The notes beneath the pieces were generated by a model. The model ran no database searches and was not told where the DNA came from. It saw nothing but the letters and a program-made list of their open reading frames with translations. This document shows positions 1 to 8,519 of a stretch of 64,000 bases of DNA, in pieces. The translations under genes were made by a program, and so were the position numbers. This DNA comes from Planctomycetota bacterium (lineage in GTDB: Bacteria; Planctomycetota; Phycisphaerae; Phycisphaerales; UBA1924): the NCBI GenBank assembly GCA_024280755.1, contig JAJRPN010000009.1, forward strand, positions 1-64,000, written 5' to 3'. How positions within the stretch are numbered: the first letter of the stretch is position 1; every line of letters begins with the position of its first letter.

Positions 1-61
1 GGACCTCGGCCTCTCTGAGTTTGTTGATGATCTGTTCTGCTGAATGCCGTTTCCTGGCCAT
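1..61 (-). CDS. IS3-family transposase OrfA, N-terminal fragment
   Basis: Reading minus from the ATG at 61-59 gives MARKRHSAEQIINKLREAEV, running off the left edge. This is the characteristic start of an IS3-family OrfA, the helix-turn-helix DNA-binding half of the transposase; OrfB with the DDE catalytic site is normally made by frameshifting with OrfA. It is too short for the ORF track. The plus-strand ORF track line 21..536 runs antisense through it and is not a real protein in this part. Only 20 codons are visible, but the match to the family start is strong and the IS end next to it agrees. Confidence 0.8.
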   Translation of the reverse strand, partial: MARKRHSAEQIINKLREAEV

Positions 62-139
62 GATTGTCTGCCTTCCAAATACGCCCATTCTACGAGGATA
101 CTCGCATAAGGAATGGACTAGTTATTGGGGGGCAGGTCA
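1..139 (-). mobile_element. End of an IS3-family insertion sequence (partial)
   Basis: On the minus strand this stretch starts with a terminal-repeat-like end, TGACCTGCCCCCC, at 139 down to 127. An OrfA-type transposase start codon follows at 61-59. IS3-family ends typically begin with TGA followed by a C-rich block, and OrfA starts about 60-80 bases in, as here. The junction with the interrupted gene is placed at 139/140. The rest of the element, its other end and any target-site duplication lie left of the window, so the subgroup cannot be decided. Confidence 0.8.
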
Positions 140-536
140 GCCCGAAGATGCCATATGTATCGAAGCAAATGAATCGATGATTCAGCGGGTCTTGAGTAAT
201 TTGATTCTCAATGCGCGTGATGCTTCGGAGTTTGGGCAACGCATTGAGGTTGCTGTGAAGAAGCATGACAATGGCGTTTGGCTCCGTGTTTCTGATGAAG
301 GAATGGGGATGACTCGCGAAGTTCAAGAACGAGTTTTCGACCCGTTTTATACGACTAAACCCAGAGGGCAGGGGACCGGTCTTGGGCTGGCTGTTGTCGT
401 GGGTATTGTCCGAGAAATGGGTTCGAGCATTGAAGTCGCTTCGACTGTTGGGCTCGGAACGACGATCGCGTTGAGTATTCCGGTGATTGATTCGCATTCA
501 AAAGAGCATTTTCAGGTTCCAAACTCCCCTGAGTAG
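140..536 (+). pseudogene. Histidine kinase remnant (ATPase domain), truncated by IS3 insertion
   Basis: From codon PEDAICIEANES onward the plus frame encodes a HATPase_c domain. It has the N-box NLILNARDAS, the G1 box DEGMGM, FDPFYTTKP, and the G2 box GTGLGLA, ending in a typical LSIPV terminal strand. The upstream part of the same open frame is antisense to the insertion element and has no kinase similarity. There is no dimerisation/phosphoacceptor domain, so the fragment cannot autophosphorylate on its own. The insertion has evidently separated or deleted the front of a sensor kinase. Its partner regulator is not visible here. The remnant ends 60 bases before the pilT-like gene. Confidence 0.8.
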
Positions 537-599
537 CCATATAATGCGCGTGGCGTTCAAATCTTCTGACGAAAAGAAAAGACGAAAAGAGGTGTCGTG

Positions 600-1739
600 A
601 TGATTCGTGGTGCACTCAATATCAAGAAGCTGCTCGCAGCCATGGCAAGGCTCGATGCGTCCGACCTGCATATTAAGGTCGGAATCCCGCCAACCTATCG
701 CATCGGCGGTTCGCTTCGACCGATCGATGGCGATCCGGTGACCGAAGAAGAAGCGGATCATTTGCTCGATCCGTTGCTCTCCGATATTCAGAAGAAAAAA
801 TTTGAAGAGACCGGCGATCTTGATTTTGCTTGGCATCTCGAAGACTCTGATGGGCAAGGCGGCGATCGTTTCCGCATCAACCTCCTCCGATCTGGCAACC
901 ACACCCACGCGGCGATCCGGCGCGTCAAGGCAGATATCCCAAGTTATGCCGATCTTCACCTGCCAGATGTGTACTCACAGATCGTGCATCGTGAGCGAGA
1001 TGGATTAATACTCATCGTTGGCGTGACCGGGTCAGGAAAATCTTCAACACTCGCCTCGATGCTCGACGAAGTAAACGCCACGCGAGGCGAGAACATAATC
1101 ACCATCGAGGATCCCGTCGAATATCGATTCACGCCAAAGCAATCGATTATCTCGCAGCGCGAGATCGGCATTGATGTAGTGGATTTTCACGAGGCACTCC
1201 GCCATGTCGTGCGTCAAGATCCTGATGTGATTTTCATCGGCGAGATGCGCGATCAAGAAACCGTGCTCTCTGCGATCCAAGCAGCCGAGACCGGGCATTT
1301 GGTCTTTGCGACTTTGCACACTGCCGATACAATGGGCGCGTTCGGGCGCATGCTCGAGTTCTTCCCGCAGGACGAACGCGCGTTCGTTCGCAACTCGTTG
1401 TCAGCAACACTCAAAGCGATTTGCGCACAAAGATTGATCCCGGCCAACGACGAAATCACAGGCTCGAAGGTTGTGCCCGCCGTCGAGATCTTGTTGACCT
1501 CGCCGATGGTTCGTGAACTTATTCGTGATGAGCGAGATTCAGATCTTCCTTCGGTTGTAGCATCGAGCCGCGAGGAAGGAATGATTTCGTTCACCCAACA
1601 CTTTGCTGAGCTTGTTGAGAAGGAATGGGTGACCATGTCGACCGCCAAGGAGTACGCGCCAAATCGCGACATGCTCGAATCGATCCTCAAGGGCGTCGAA
1701 GTCAAGGCAGCATCGCTGGTCGGCCGAATCAAGGGTTGA
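600..1739 (+). CDS. PilT-like type IV pilus retraction ATPase
   Basis: This is a GspE/PilT-family secretion ATPase of about 380 residues, the usual PilT length. An N-terminal domain (residues 1-120, with the DASDLHI motif) is followed by Walker A GVTGSGKSST near residue 142. The acidic motif is IEDPVEY, Walker B is DVIFIGEMRD near 209-219, and the PilT hallmark appears as AAETGHLVFATLHT. The family powers disassembly of type IV pili at the inner membrane. GTG 597 and ATG 600 are adjacent; the AGAGG at about 588-592 fits ATG 600 better. No other pilus gene is in the window, so the pilus itself is encoded elsewhere. The 3' end is convergent with the response regulator on the other strand. Confidence 0.85.
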   Translation: MIRGALNIKKLLAAMARLDASDLHIKVGIPPTYRIGGSLRPIDGDPVTEEEADHLLDPLLSDIQKKKFEETGDLDFAWHLEDSDGQGGDRFRINLLRSGNHTHAAIRRVKADIPSYADLHLPDVYSQIVHRERDGLILIVGVTGSGKSSTLASMLDEVNATRGENIITIEDPVEYRFTPKQSIISQREIGIDVVDFHEALRHVVRQDPDVIFIGEMRDQETVLSAIQAAETGHLVFATLHTADTMGAFGRMLEFFPQDERAFVRNSLSATLKAICAQRLIPANDEITGSKVVPAVEILLTSPMVRELIRDERDSDLPSVVASSREEGMISFTQHFAELVEKEWVTMSTAKEYAPNRDMLESILKGVEVKAASLVGRIKG

Positions 1740-1748
1740 ACCCTTGCT

Positions 1749-3179
1749 TCACCCTGCTTGAGCATGTTCGTCAGGGTCGATCCCGAGCTGTTTCATCTTC
1801 TTATAGAGCGTCGTTCGGTTGATGCCAAGAACATCAGCCGTCTGCTGACGGTTCCACTCGTTGGCTTCGAGTGCGCCCAGTACAAACTTGCGCTCAGGTT
1901 CGAGCATCGCATCATTGAGCGTCATTGGAATCCAAGCCTGCTCGTCTGACTGCGTGGTGATCCGCATCGGTTGTGCTTCTGATTCAAGCACGACCGGCGG
2001 CAAGTCGTCAAGCCCGATCGTCTGCGAACGCGTCAACACCGCAGCCCGCTCGACAATGTTTGACAACTCGCGTACATTGCCAGGGTACGCATAACGGCGA
2101 AGCACATCGAGCGCATCGGGGGTGAACCCGGTAAACTGTCGCCCCAACTCGCTCGCTTGCAGATCAAGGAAATGCTCAGCGAGGGTTTGGATATCGCCAA
2201 CACGCTCACGCAATGGCGGCATCTCAATCTTCACAACATTGATCCGGTAGTACAAGTCTTGACGGAACTCGCCCGATGCAACCAACTCTTCGAGCGCCTG
2301 ATTGCTCGCAAGGATCACCCGAACATCGACCTCGATCGTTTCGTTCGATCCAACAGGCTCAAACTTGCGTTCTTGAAGCACACGCAAGAGCTTGAGCTGC
2401 ATCGCCGGCGAGGCGCTGTTGATCTCATCAAGAAACAGCGTCCCGCCGTCTGCGGCGAGAAACTTGCCGACCTTGTCCGCGTGCGCCCCGGTGAATGCGC
2501 CCTTGACATGTCCGAAGAGTTCAGATTCGAGCAGCGTTTCGGGGATCGATCCGCACGCGAGTTCAACATAGGGCTGCGCCTGGCGATTCGATGCCTGATG
2601 GATCGCGCTGGCGATCATGCTTTTTCCCACACCTGATTCGCCGGTCATCAATACGGTTGTTCGAGAGTTGGCAACAGCGTGCACAGTTTCCGAAATCTTG
2701 AGCATCCGATGATCGCCTCCGACCATGTTGCCAAGCCCGAAGGTTGTTTCGAGCCGAGTCCGCATGGTGGTGTTTTCGCGGGCAAGTTCGTGATGGCGCA
2801 GTGCGCGTTCGAGCCCGAGCCGAAGCTCGTCGTCGATGACAGGCTTGGTGAGGAAATCGACCGCGCCCAATCGCAATGCTTGCACAGCCGTCTCGACGGT
2901 GCCATAGCCGGTGAGCATGATGACCGATGTTTGACGGTGTGCTTTGATAATCTCACGGAGCAGTTCAAGCCCGCCCATCTCGGGAAGGTTGATGTCGCAG
3001 ATCGCCACTTGGTATGCGCCCGCGGTGCTCTCCTTGGCTTGATTCAGTTCATGGAGCGCAGCCGACGGCGAATAGACAGCCGCCGCCTTGCACCCCTCGT
3101 TGTTAAAGAACTGTGCGAGCGAGTCAGCAACGATTGGATCGTCGTCGATAATCAGAATGCGTGGATGATCAGTGGTCAT
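1749..3179 (-). CDS. Sigma-54-dependent response regulator (NtrC/AtoC type)
   Basis: The protein has 476 residues in three domains. The receiver domain carries acidic pocket IDDDP, phosphoacceptor D62 in CDINLPEMGG, conserved Thr/Lys region LTGYG and LTKP. The AAA+ domain has Walker A GESGVGKS near 180-187, the sigma-54-contacting GAFTGA loop at about 227-232, and Walker B LFLDEI. The C-terminal Fis-type helix-turn-helix contains RQQTADVLGINRTTLYKKM. It therefore activates RpoN-dependent promoters when phosphorylated. Its start overlaps the stop of the upstream kinase gene by one base (TAATG), so the two form a coupled pair. Targets are not evident; the neighbouring pilT-like gene is possible but unsupported. 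Confidence 0.92.
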   Translation of the reverse strand: MTTDHPRILIIDDDPIVADSLAQFFNNEGCKAAAVYSPSAALHELNQAKESTAGAYQVAICDINLPEMGGLELLREIIKAHRQTSVIMLTGYGTVETAVQALRLGAVDFLTKPVIDDELRLGLERALRHHELARENTTMRTRLETTFGLGNMVGGDHRMLKISETVHAVANSRTTVLMTGESGVGKSMIASAIHQASNRQAQPYVELACGSIPETLLESELFGHVKGAFTGAHADKVGKFLAADGGTLFLDEINSASPAMQLKLLRVLQERKFEPVGSNETIEVDVRVILASNQALEELVASGEFRQDLYYRINVVKIEMPPLRERVGDIQTLAEHFLDLQASELGRQFTGFTPDALDVLRRYAYPGNVRELSNIVERAAVLTRSQTIGLDDLPPVVLESEAQPMRITTQSDEQAWIPMTLNDAMLEPERKFVLGALEANEWNRQQTADVLGINRTTLYKKMKQLGIDPDEHAQAG

Positions 3180-4078
3180 TATTTTCCGATTTCCATATCG
3201 CCAATGCTCTGGCCCTCGTCGGGTTCACTTACCGATGGGATACACACCCGAAGCACAGCCCCAGGGCGTTTGGAAGTCGCTCGATCGTCTCGTATGGTGA
3301 GCGTAATAATCCCTTCGAGCTGTTCGACGATCTGATGCGCCATCGAAAGCCCGATGCCCTGATGGTTATCAGTGGTGGTGATACCATGCTTAAAGGCTCG
3401 GTTGTTGCGTACGCTTGTGTCGAGCCCGATGCCGTCGTCGAATATTTCGATGACGGTTTCTTCTCGTTTGGTGTCTACCCGTGCGATGATCTCGATCAAG
3501 CCGCCCGGATCGAGTGAGTCAGCCTTAGTGGTCTTCGCAATAGACTGCACCGCGTTGAACAACCCATTGAGCACGACGGTGTACATCGGCCCAGCGGGCA
3601 ATCTTCCCGCGCGTGGGTCAATCCGCACTTCAATCCGCACGCCTGCTTGGCTCGCCAACGGGCGAACAACATCCACCGCGTGATCGATCACCATCGCAAT
3701 CGTCACCACACTCGACACGCCAAGCAAAGGCGAACCGATCGGGACAGATTTAGAACGCATCGCAGCATTGACCATCGAACTCATCCGTTCGAGTGTCGAT
3801 AGCACCGTTTTGATCTGCTCGCGTGCCTTAGTGATGTCATCGAGATCCCGTGCGCGATCTTCTTCTGGCAATGCCGCCGCAGCAAGCCCGAGCCAACGCA
3901 TCGAACCGTCAAGCATATTGCTCAGATCATGCGCTAGCACTGTCAACTGATCGGCAGCCACTGGTCCAGACGACGGATCACGCACCTCAAGCACACCCGG
4001 CGGACGGATGGTCTTCTTCTCTGGCGTAGGGTTCTGGTTGGAATCATCGGGCGTCGGATTGTTAGTGTTGGTACTCAT
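3179..4078 (-). CDS. Cytoplasmic sensor histidine kinase partner of the adjacent sigma-54 regulator
   Basis: About 299 residues when started at the ATG at 4078, which has AGGTG just upstream. The track's longer start (4174) adds 32 unconvincing residues. A Pro/Asn-rich N-terminus leads into a dimerisation helix with phosphoacceptor His in LAHDLSN (about residue 50). The HATPase domain has N-box NGLFNAVQS, G1 FDDGIGL and G2 GIGLSMAH. There is no transmembrane segment or obvious sensor domain, so the signal is intracellular or comes through a partner. It is translationally coupled to the response regulator downstream, which is presumably its phosphotransfer target. Confidence 0.85.
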   Translation of the reverse strand: MSTNTNNPTPDDSNQNPTPEKKTIRPPGVLEVRDPSSGPVAADQLTVLAHDLSNMLDGSMRWLGLAAAALPEEDRARDLDDITKAREQIKTVLSTLERMSSMVNAAMRSKSVPIGSPLLGVSSVVTIAMVIDHAVDVVRPLASQAGVRIEVRIDPRAGRLPAGPMYTVVLNGLFNAVQSIAKTTKADSLDPGGLIEIIARVDTKREETVIEIFDDGIGLDTSVRNNRAFKHGITTTDNHQGIGLSMAHQIVEQLEGIITLTIRDDRATSKRPGAVLRVCIPSVSEPDEGQSIGDMEIGK

Positions 4079-4222
4079 TACACCTATTTTCGGCGACAAT
4101 ACCACCATCAGTTCCTTCCATGTGGTCATTTCACCACACACAACCAACTCGGACCTGTTGCGTCTAGACAACACGGCATAACCGGGGCGATCAAGTCAGT
4201 TCTCGGACGAACACAAACAATG

Positions 4223-4250
4223 AAAAAACGCCCCGGCGAACCGAAGCGTA
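4223..4250 (-). terminator. Rho-independent terminator downstream of ileS
   Basis: Read on the minus strand, ACGCTTCG-GTTCGC-CGGGGCGT can form an 8-bp stem (two G-T pairs), followed by a run of T residues. It lies about 50 bases beyond the ileS stop codon and in the direction of ileS transcription. Confidence 0.55.
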
Positions 4251-4295
4251 TTCTCTTCTCTTGGTGGGATGGGCTTCCAGCCCGTCTCTTATCTC

Positions 4296-7200
4296 TTACT
4301 CGACCCCAACCGCCTGGGCATCACGATCCGAGAGCATCCCGCCATCAGAGCGAAGCTTCACCGTTCCGTCACGCTTCCATGAACGATCACACCGAGGCTC
4401 TTCACGCAAATCGGTGACCATAGTTTCGCCAGAGGTCAGCAATTCCACACGCGATACACCACAGAAGTCGGCGAGGTCGTCCATGTTGAACTTGCTCAGC
4501 ACGCCATCGCTGTCCACGATTTGTAGCCCGGCATCAAGCGGGTTATCGATACCCTGTTCAACGCGGGATTGCTCAAGCACTTTCTGTGCATCTTCAAGCA
4601 TGCTCATGACAGTCGCCCAATCGCCCGATGCTTTCGCACCTGTTGGCGAAGGGAACGCCGTGAGATGAACGCTCTGGGTCGCATCCTTCGAATCGATCTT
4701 GTGCAACGAGCGATACGCCTCATCAGCGGTATGACACATCACCGGCGTGAGCAGCTTGGCCAACCCATCGGTCATGATGAACAACGCCTGCTGCGATTGC
4801 TTACGACGATCAGAGTCCGAAGAATCACAATACAACCGATCCTTCACCGCCGAGAGATATTCGCCCGAGAGCGTGGTGTTGCAGAAGTTGTAGATCAACT
4901 TGTGCACTTCATGGAAGGCATAGGTGGTGTACGCATTGATGACCTTGGTTTGCAGCGAATCAAACTCGCCAAGCACCCAAGCCTCGAGGCTTGTTTCATC
5001 GAACGAGATCGAATCGTCGGCTTCAAACTCGTTGAGATTCGAGAGCATGAACTTGAAGGTGTTGCGCACCTTACGATAACTCTCGCCAGCGAGTTTGAAG
5101 AACTCCTCGTCAACCTTGACATCGTTTTCATACGCGATCCCGCACACCCACCATCGCAGGACATCAGCCCCGAACCGATCGAACAAATCCTTGAGCGACG
5201 CGCCCTTAGATTTGGACAACTTCTTGCCGTCCTTGTCGACCATGAATCCGTGCGTGAGCAGCGTCTTAAACGCCGGCTCGCCCATGACACCCAATGAGGG
5301 CAACAACGAAAGCTGGAACCATCCACGATGTTGATCAGAGCCTTCGAGATAGAGATCGATCGGGTAATCGACGCCATCGGATCGCTCACGCATCACGGCG
5401 TTCCACGATGAGCCGGATTCAAACCACACATCAAGGATGTCTTGGCCCTTACGCAGATCGCTGATTTTTACTGACCCGTCGTTGAGCGCAGCTGGCGCAT
5501 CGGGATCGGTGCTTGGTTCATAGGCTTCGAGTAAGGTCTCGGGCGATTCGGAGAACCACGCATCGGAGCCTTTGGTACGAACAATATCCGCGATCACTTT
5601 CGAGGACATCTCGGTCATGAACGCGCTGTCGTCGGGCATGGTGAACGCTGGGATCGGCAAGCCCCAGGCGCGTTGGCGCGAGATGCACCAGTCCGGGCGT
5701 GAATCGAGCATGCCTCGCATCCGGTTCTGCCCCCAGGCCGGAACGAACTTGACGCGCATGCGTTTGTGATAAGCCAACACATGCCTGAAGCGGCTGTCCA
5801 TTTCGGCAAGTTCTTCGCCAGTTAACTTATTATTTTGTTGCTCTCTTGCTGCTTCCTTGCTCACAGTTTCTTGCTCTTGTACGATACTTTCTTGTGCAGG
5901 CGTGAGAGGATTGTGAAAGTCAAGCCCGATTGAATCAAGCGCCATTTGACGCAACCCAAGACCATCGCGCTTGGTCGGCTTATTTACATCCACAAACCAC
6001 TGCTCCGTGCTCCGGAAGATCACAGGCGTTTTGCTCCGCCAGTCATGCGGATAACTATGCATGAACTTGTGTGAGAAGAACATGTGCCCGGACTCAGTAA
6101 GCCTTTGTGCGATGAGATCATTCGCGTCCCAGATCGACATGCCCGTGATCCACTCGGGGACGGTTTCGTCGTAGGTGCCGTCGCCTTTGACCGGGCAGTA
6201 GACGGGCAACCCGACACGCAACCCGGTGATGTAGTCGTCGCTGCCATGCCCAGGCGCGGTATGCACCAAGCCCGAACCATCTTCGAGTGTCACATAGTCC
6301 GCATGCACGACGCTATAGCAGTTGCTCGTGTCGGCATCGGGCTCGCCCGAAGGCGTGGGGGCGCTGTCGCGGAGCGGATGGATATATCGCAACCCTAAAA
6401 GCTGCTCGCCTTTGCAGGTCGCGAGCGTTTCGACATCTTCAGCCTTGGCCGCTTTGCAGACCTTCTCGACAAGCTCGCTCGCCATCACGGTGATGTTGCC
6501 ATCGACGCGCACCAGCGAATACTCAAACCGTTCATGCACCGCGATCGCCAAGTTGGCTGGCAAGGTCCAAGGCGTCGTCGTCCAGATCATAAAACTCGGT
6601 TTCGCACCTGGGCGATCGTCTTCGCCGAGTCCGAATGCTTCATAAACAGCACCGCCGTCAGCTGCTTCGAAATCAACATACACCGACAAGTCTTCACGAT
6701 CCTGATACTCAAGCTCTGCATCGGCAAGCGCCGTCTCATTGGCGATCGACCAATGCACAGGCTTGAGCGCTTTGTAGACCAAGCCTTGTGCGCACAAACC
6801 CGAGAGTACATCAAGCACCGCACCCTCAAAGCGAGGCACCATCGTCAAATACGGATTCTTGTAATCGGCGCAGGTCAGCAAGCGTTCCATCTGTCCGGTT
6901 TGCAGCTTCACCTGCTTGGAGGCATAAGTCTTGCATTCCTTTCGCACCGCCATGCGCCGCGTGTCGTCATCAAGCCCTTCGAGCTTTTTGAACTTGCCCG
7001 ACTCAACCAGATCGGTCATCACCTTGTGCTCGATGGGCAAGCCATGGCAATCCCAACCTGGAACGAACGGAGTGTTGTAGCCATCCATGAACTTGCTTCG
7101 AACCACGAAGTCCTTGAGACACTTGTTCATCAGGTGCCCCAGATGAATCGACCCGTTGGCATACGGCGGTCCATCATGAAAGACGAACTTCTTGTCGAAC

Positions 7201-7379
7201 CCCTCAGCCTTCTCGCGCATCGCTTTGTACAAGCCCTGCTTGTCGGCGAGTTGGTTCCACCGTTTGAGCGATGCAGGCTCGTTCTGCACAAGATTCGCCT
7301 TCATCGGGAACCCGGTCTTGGGCAGGTTGAGGGTTTTCTTGTAGTTTGGTTTGTTGTCTGTTGTTTGTGTGTCGGACAT
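4296..7379 (-). CDS. ileS: Isoleucyl-tRNA synthetase
   Basis: A class I aminoacyl-tRNA synthetase of 1027 residues, a little longer than the ~940-residue bacterial form. It charges tRNA-Ile with isoleucine in the cytosol. The HIGH-type motif is HDGPPYANGSIHLGH, the editing-domain region includes WTTTPWTLPANLAIAV, and the KMSKS-type motif is KLSKSKG. Part of the extra length is an insertion rich in Gln, Glu and Lys between two catalytic blocks (around TPAQESIVQEQ). The C-terminal zinc-binding finger is degenerate: CDRSW stands where most bacterial enzymes have CPRCW, and no second Cys pair follows. It stands alone, with a likely terminator about 50 bases downstream. Confidence 0.97.
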   Translation of the reverse strand: MSDTQTTDNKPNYKKTLNLPKTGFPMKANLVQNEPASLKRWNQLADKQGLYKAMREKAEGFDKKFVFHDGPPYANGSIHLGHLMNKCLKDFVVRSKFMDGYNTPFVPGWDCHGLPIEHKVMTDLVESGKFKKLEGLDDDTRRMAVRKECKTYASKQVKLQTGQMERLLTCADYKNPYLTMVPRFEGAVLDVLSGLCAQGLVYKALKPVHWSIANETALADAELEYQDREDLSVYVDFEAADGGAVYEAFGLGEDDRPGAKPSFMIWTTTPWTLPANLAIAVHERFEYSLVRVDGNITVMASELVEKVCKAAKAEDVETLATCKGEQLLGLRYIHPLRDSAPTPSGEPDADTSNCYSVVHADYVTLEDGSGLVHTAPGHGSDDYITGLRVGLPVYCPVKGDGTYDETVPEWITGMSIWDANDLIAQRLTESGHMFFSHKFMHSYPHDWRSKTPVIFRSTEQWFVDVNKPTKRDGLGLRQMALDSIGLDFHNPLTPAQESIVQEQETVSKEAAREQQNNKLTGEELAEMDSRFRHVLAYHKRMRVKFVPAWGQNRMRGMLDSRPDWCISRQRAWGLPIPAFTMPDDSAFMTEMSSKVIADIVRTKGSDAWFSESPETLLEAYEPSTDPDAPAALNDGSVKISDLRKGQDILDVWFESGSSWNAVMRERSDGVDYPIDLYLEGSDQHRGWFQLSLLPSLGVMGEPAFKTLLTHGFMVDKDGKKLSKSKGASLKDLFDRFGADVLRWWVCGIAYENDVKVDEEFFKLAGESYRKVRNTFKFMLSNLNEFEADDSISFDETSLEAWVLGEFDSLQTKVINAYTTYAFHEVHKLIYNFCNTTLSGEYLSAVKDRLYCDSSDSDRRKQSQQALFIMTDGLAKLLTPVMCHTADEAYRSLHKIDSKDATQSVHLTAFPSPTGAKASGDWATVMSMLEDAQKVLEQSRVEQGIDNPLDAGLQIVDSDGVLSKFNMDDLADFCGVSRVELLTSGETMVTDLREEPRCDRSWKRDGTVKLRSDGGMLSDRDAQAVGVE

Positions 7380-7692
7380 GATCGGTCAATCTCCAGATCC
7401 TTGCGTGATCGCAACGGTCTTCATCGTATGGCTTTGGTTTGTGTTTTTGAACGCGATTCGTGCTGATCGAGTCGTATTTCGACGATCAGCAAGCCCCGGC
7501 AAGAGCAGGTGCGATGCACCCGTGCCCTCAACGGGGCAGCATAATTCGGATGGATATTCGAATCGTCTTGGTGGTGGGGGCGTTCATGGCAATAAGCATA
7601 GCCAATTCATCGTCCAATCCAAGCCCAGTACGCACCCAAACCACGAAAAAACCCGGACGAATCCGGGTCTGAAAGAGTTTGTTGGGCTCGAT
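7380..7692. other. Intergenic region between ileS and the DUF2617-like gene
   Basis: About 313 bases without a convincing gene. It must hold the ileS promoter and leader (minus strand), and it holds a clear terminator for the upstream minus-strand gene at 7645-7668. The plus-strand ORF 7351..7890 runs antisense through two genes and looks like a shadow. I looked for a T-box leader before ileS and did not recognise one. Confidence 0.5.
7645..7668 (-). terminator. Rho-independent terminator of the DUF2617-like gene
   Basis: Minus-strand reading ACCCGGA-TTCG-TCCGGGT followed by TTTTT: a perfect 7-bp GC-rich stem with a tetraloop and a T tract, 24 bases after the stop codon at 7693. Confidence 0.85.
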
Positions 7693-8247
7693 TTAGAGGT
7701 GCTCGAAGAGCGATTGTGTCCGCAAGACCAATCCCTCGCGGGCGATCAGATGGAAGCTTTGGACATGGATTTCTTTGGCCAGCCTTTGAACCGCCAAGAT
7801 GCTCATGCACGGGCCCATCTCGTCATCCCATCGGTAGACCAGCGAATCTTCCTCGCGTGCGAACTCGTCGAGTTCTTCGAATGTGGATAAGTAGATGTTT
7901 GTACTCAGTTGCTCTGTCTGCACCGAGGTCATGTAGTTGAGATCAGATCGCGCGAACCGATGCTCAAACTCGCGTTCGCCAGCACACAAAATCGATTCGA
8001 CGATCCCAGTGTCAGGAAGACCATCGGAGGTCTCAGAAACGATCTCGCAGGCGCACGCGCCCGAGATTTCGAATCGGCAAAGGTGTCGCCCCTCCATGAT
8101 CCATGCTTCAAACTGGTAAGGCCCGAATCGGATCTCCTTGTGGTCATGAATCGTGAAATGCTCTGGATGCAAAGGGCGGGAATAGAGGATTGTCTGATAC
8201 GACTGGAGACAAGACGGTAATGCGTGTGTGGTTTTTGTTTGGGTCAT
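7693..8247 (-). CDS. Conserved hypothetical protein, DUF2617-like
   Basis: 184 residues from the ATG at 8247; the track start at 8346 adds 33 residues of poor quality. The segment LYSRPLHPEHF followed by a mixed alpha/beta region resembles the start of DUF2617 proteins, a family of unknown function known in planctomycetes and plants. This match is from memory of the family pattern, not a search. There is no signal peptide or membrane segment, so it is probably cytosolic. It is a monocistronic gene with its own terminator. No catalytic motif was recognised. Confidence 0.55.
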   Translation of the reverse strand: MTQTKTTHALPSCLQSYQTILYSRPLHPEHFTIHDHKEIRFGPYQFEAWIMEGRHLCRFEISGACACEIVSETSDGLPDTGIVESILCAGEREFEHRFARSDLNYMTSVQTEQLSTNIYLSTFEELDEFAREEDSLVYRWDDEMGPCMSILAVQRLAKEIHVQSFHLIAREGLVLRTQSLFEHL

Positions 8248-8444
8248 GTGGTCATGGATTCCTTCCCATGCCTGATGGTGAAAGTGGTCCCCGGTAGAGG
8301 CGTGTGAAACCTCTATCAACAGTTTCGATACGATTTTCTCGCCCAAAGGGCAATTGAGTCGATCGAAGAGAAGAGCTTATAGGACGGAAAGCATTTTCCC
8401 AAGCCCAAAATAGAAAAGAGGGCGAAATACCTATTTTTATGCAC

Positions 8445-8486
8445 TTCATCCACAACATCATCCATTTATTCACATGTGTTCCACAA
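8445..8486 (+). other. Cluster of DnaA-box-like sequences
   Basis: Within 42 bases lie CATCCACAA, TTATTCACA (fits the relaxed DnaA consensus TTWTNCACA) and GTTCCACAA, in an AT-rich intergenic stretch. A perfect TTATCCACA on the minus strand occurs at 7882-7890, inside the neighbouring gene. No dnaA, dnaN or other origin-linked gene is in the window, so an origin is not claimed; regulation by DnaA or chance is possible. Confidence 0.25.
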
Positions 8487-8496
8487 CGGGTAGCAT
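8469..8496 (+). promoter_or_regulatory. Possible sigma-70-type promoter before the HEAT-type gene
   Basis: TTCACA, a 16-base spacer and TAGCAT lie about 25-50 bases upstream of the GTG start at 8520. The -10 match is only moderate (4 of 6). Confidence 0.25.
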
Positions 8497-8519
8497 ATAT
8501 CATGATAAACTAGTCGCTT

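Noticed and set aside
21-140. First 40 codons of ORF 21..536 as kinase sequence
   Set aside because: This part is antisense to a transposase OrfA and to the insertion-sequence end; it has no kinase motifs.
1730-1746. CAAGGGT-TGA-ACCCTTG hairpin between convergent pilT-like and regulator genes
   Set aside because: It spans the stop codon, has a 7-bp stem and no T tract on either strand; a bidirectional terminator is possible but not supported.
2679-3335. Plus-strand ORF of 218 residues
   Set aside because: Antisense shadow of the sigma-54 regulator and kinase genes; no family features.
4569-5297. Plus-strand ORF of 242 residues
   Set aside because: Antisense to ileS, whose protein is unambiguous.
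6534-7466. Plus-strand ORF of 310 residues
   Set aside because: Antisense to the front of ileS; composition is that of a mirror frame.
7351-7890. Plus-strand ORF of 179 residues across the ileS upstream region
   Set aside because: Overlaps ileS start, a minus-strand terminator and the DUF2617-like gene in antisense; no ribosome binding site or motif.
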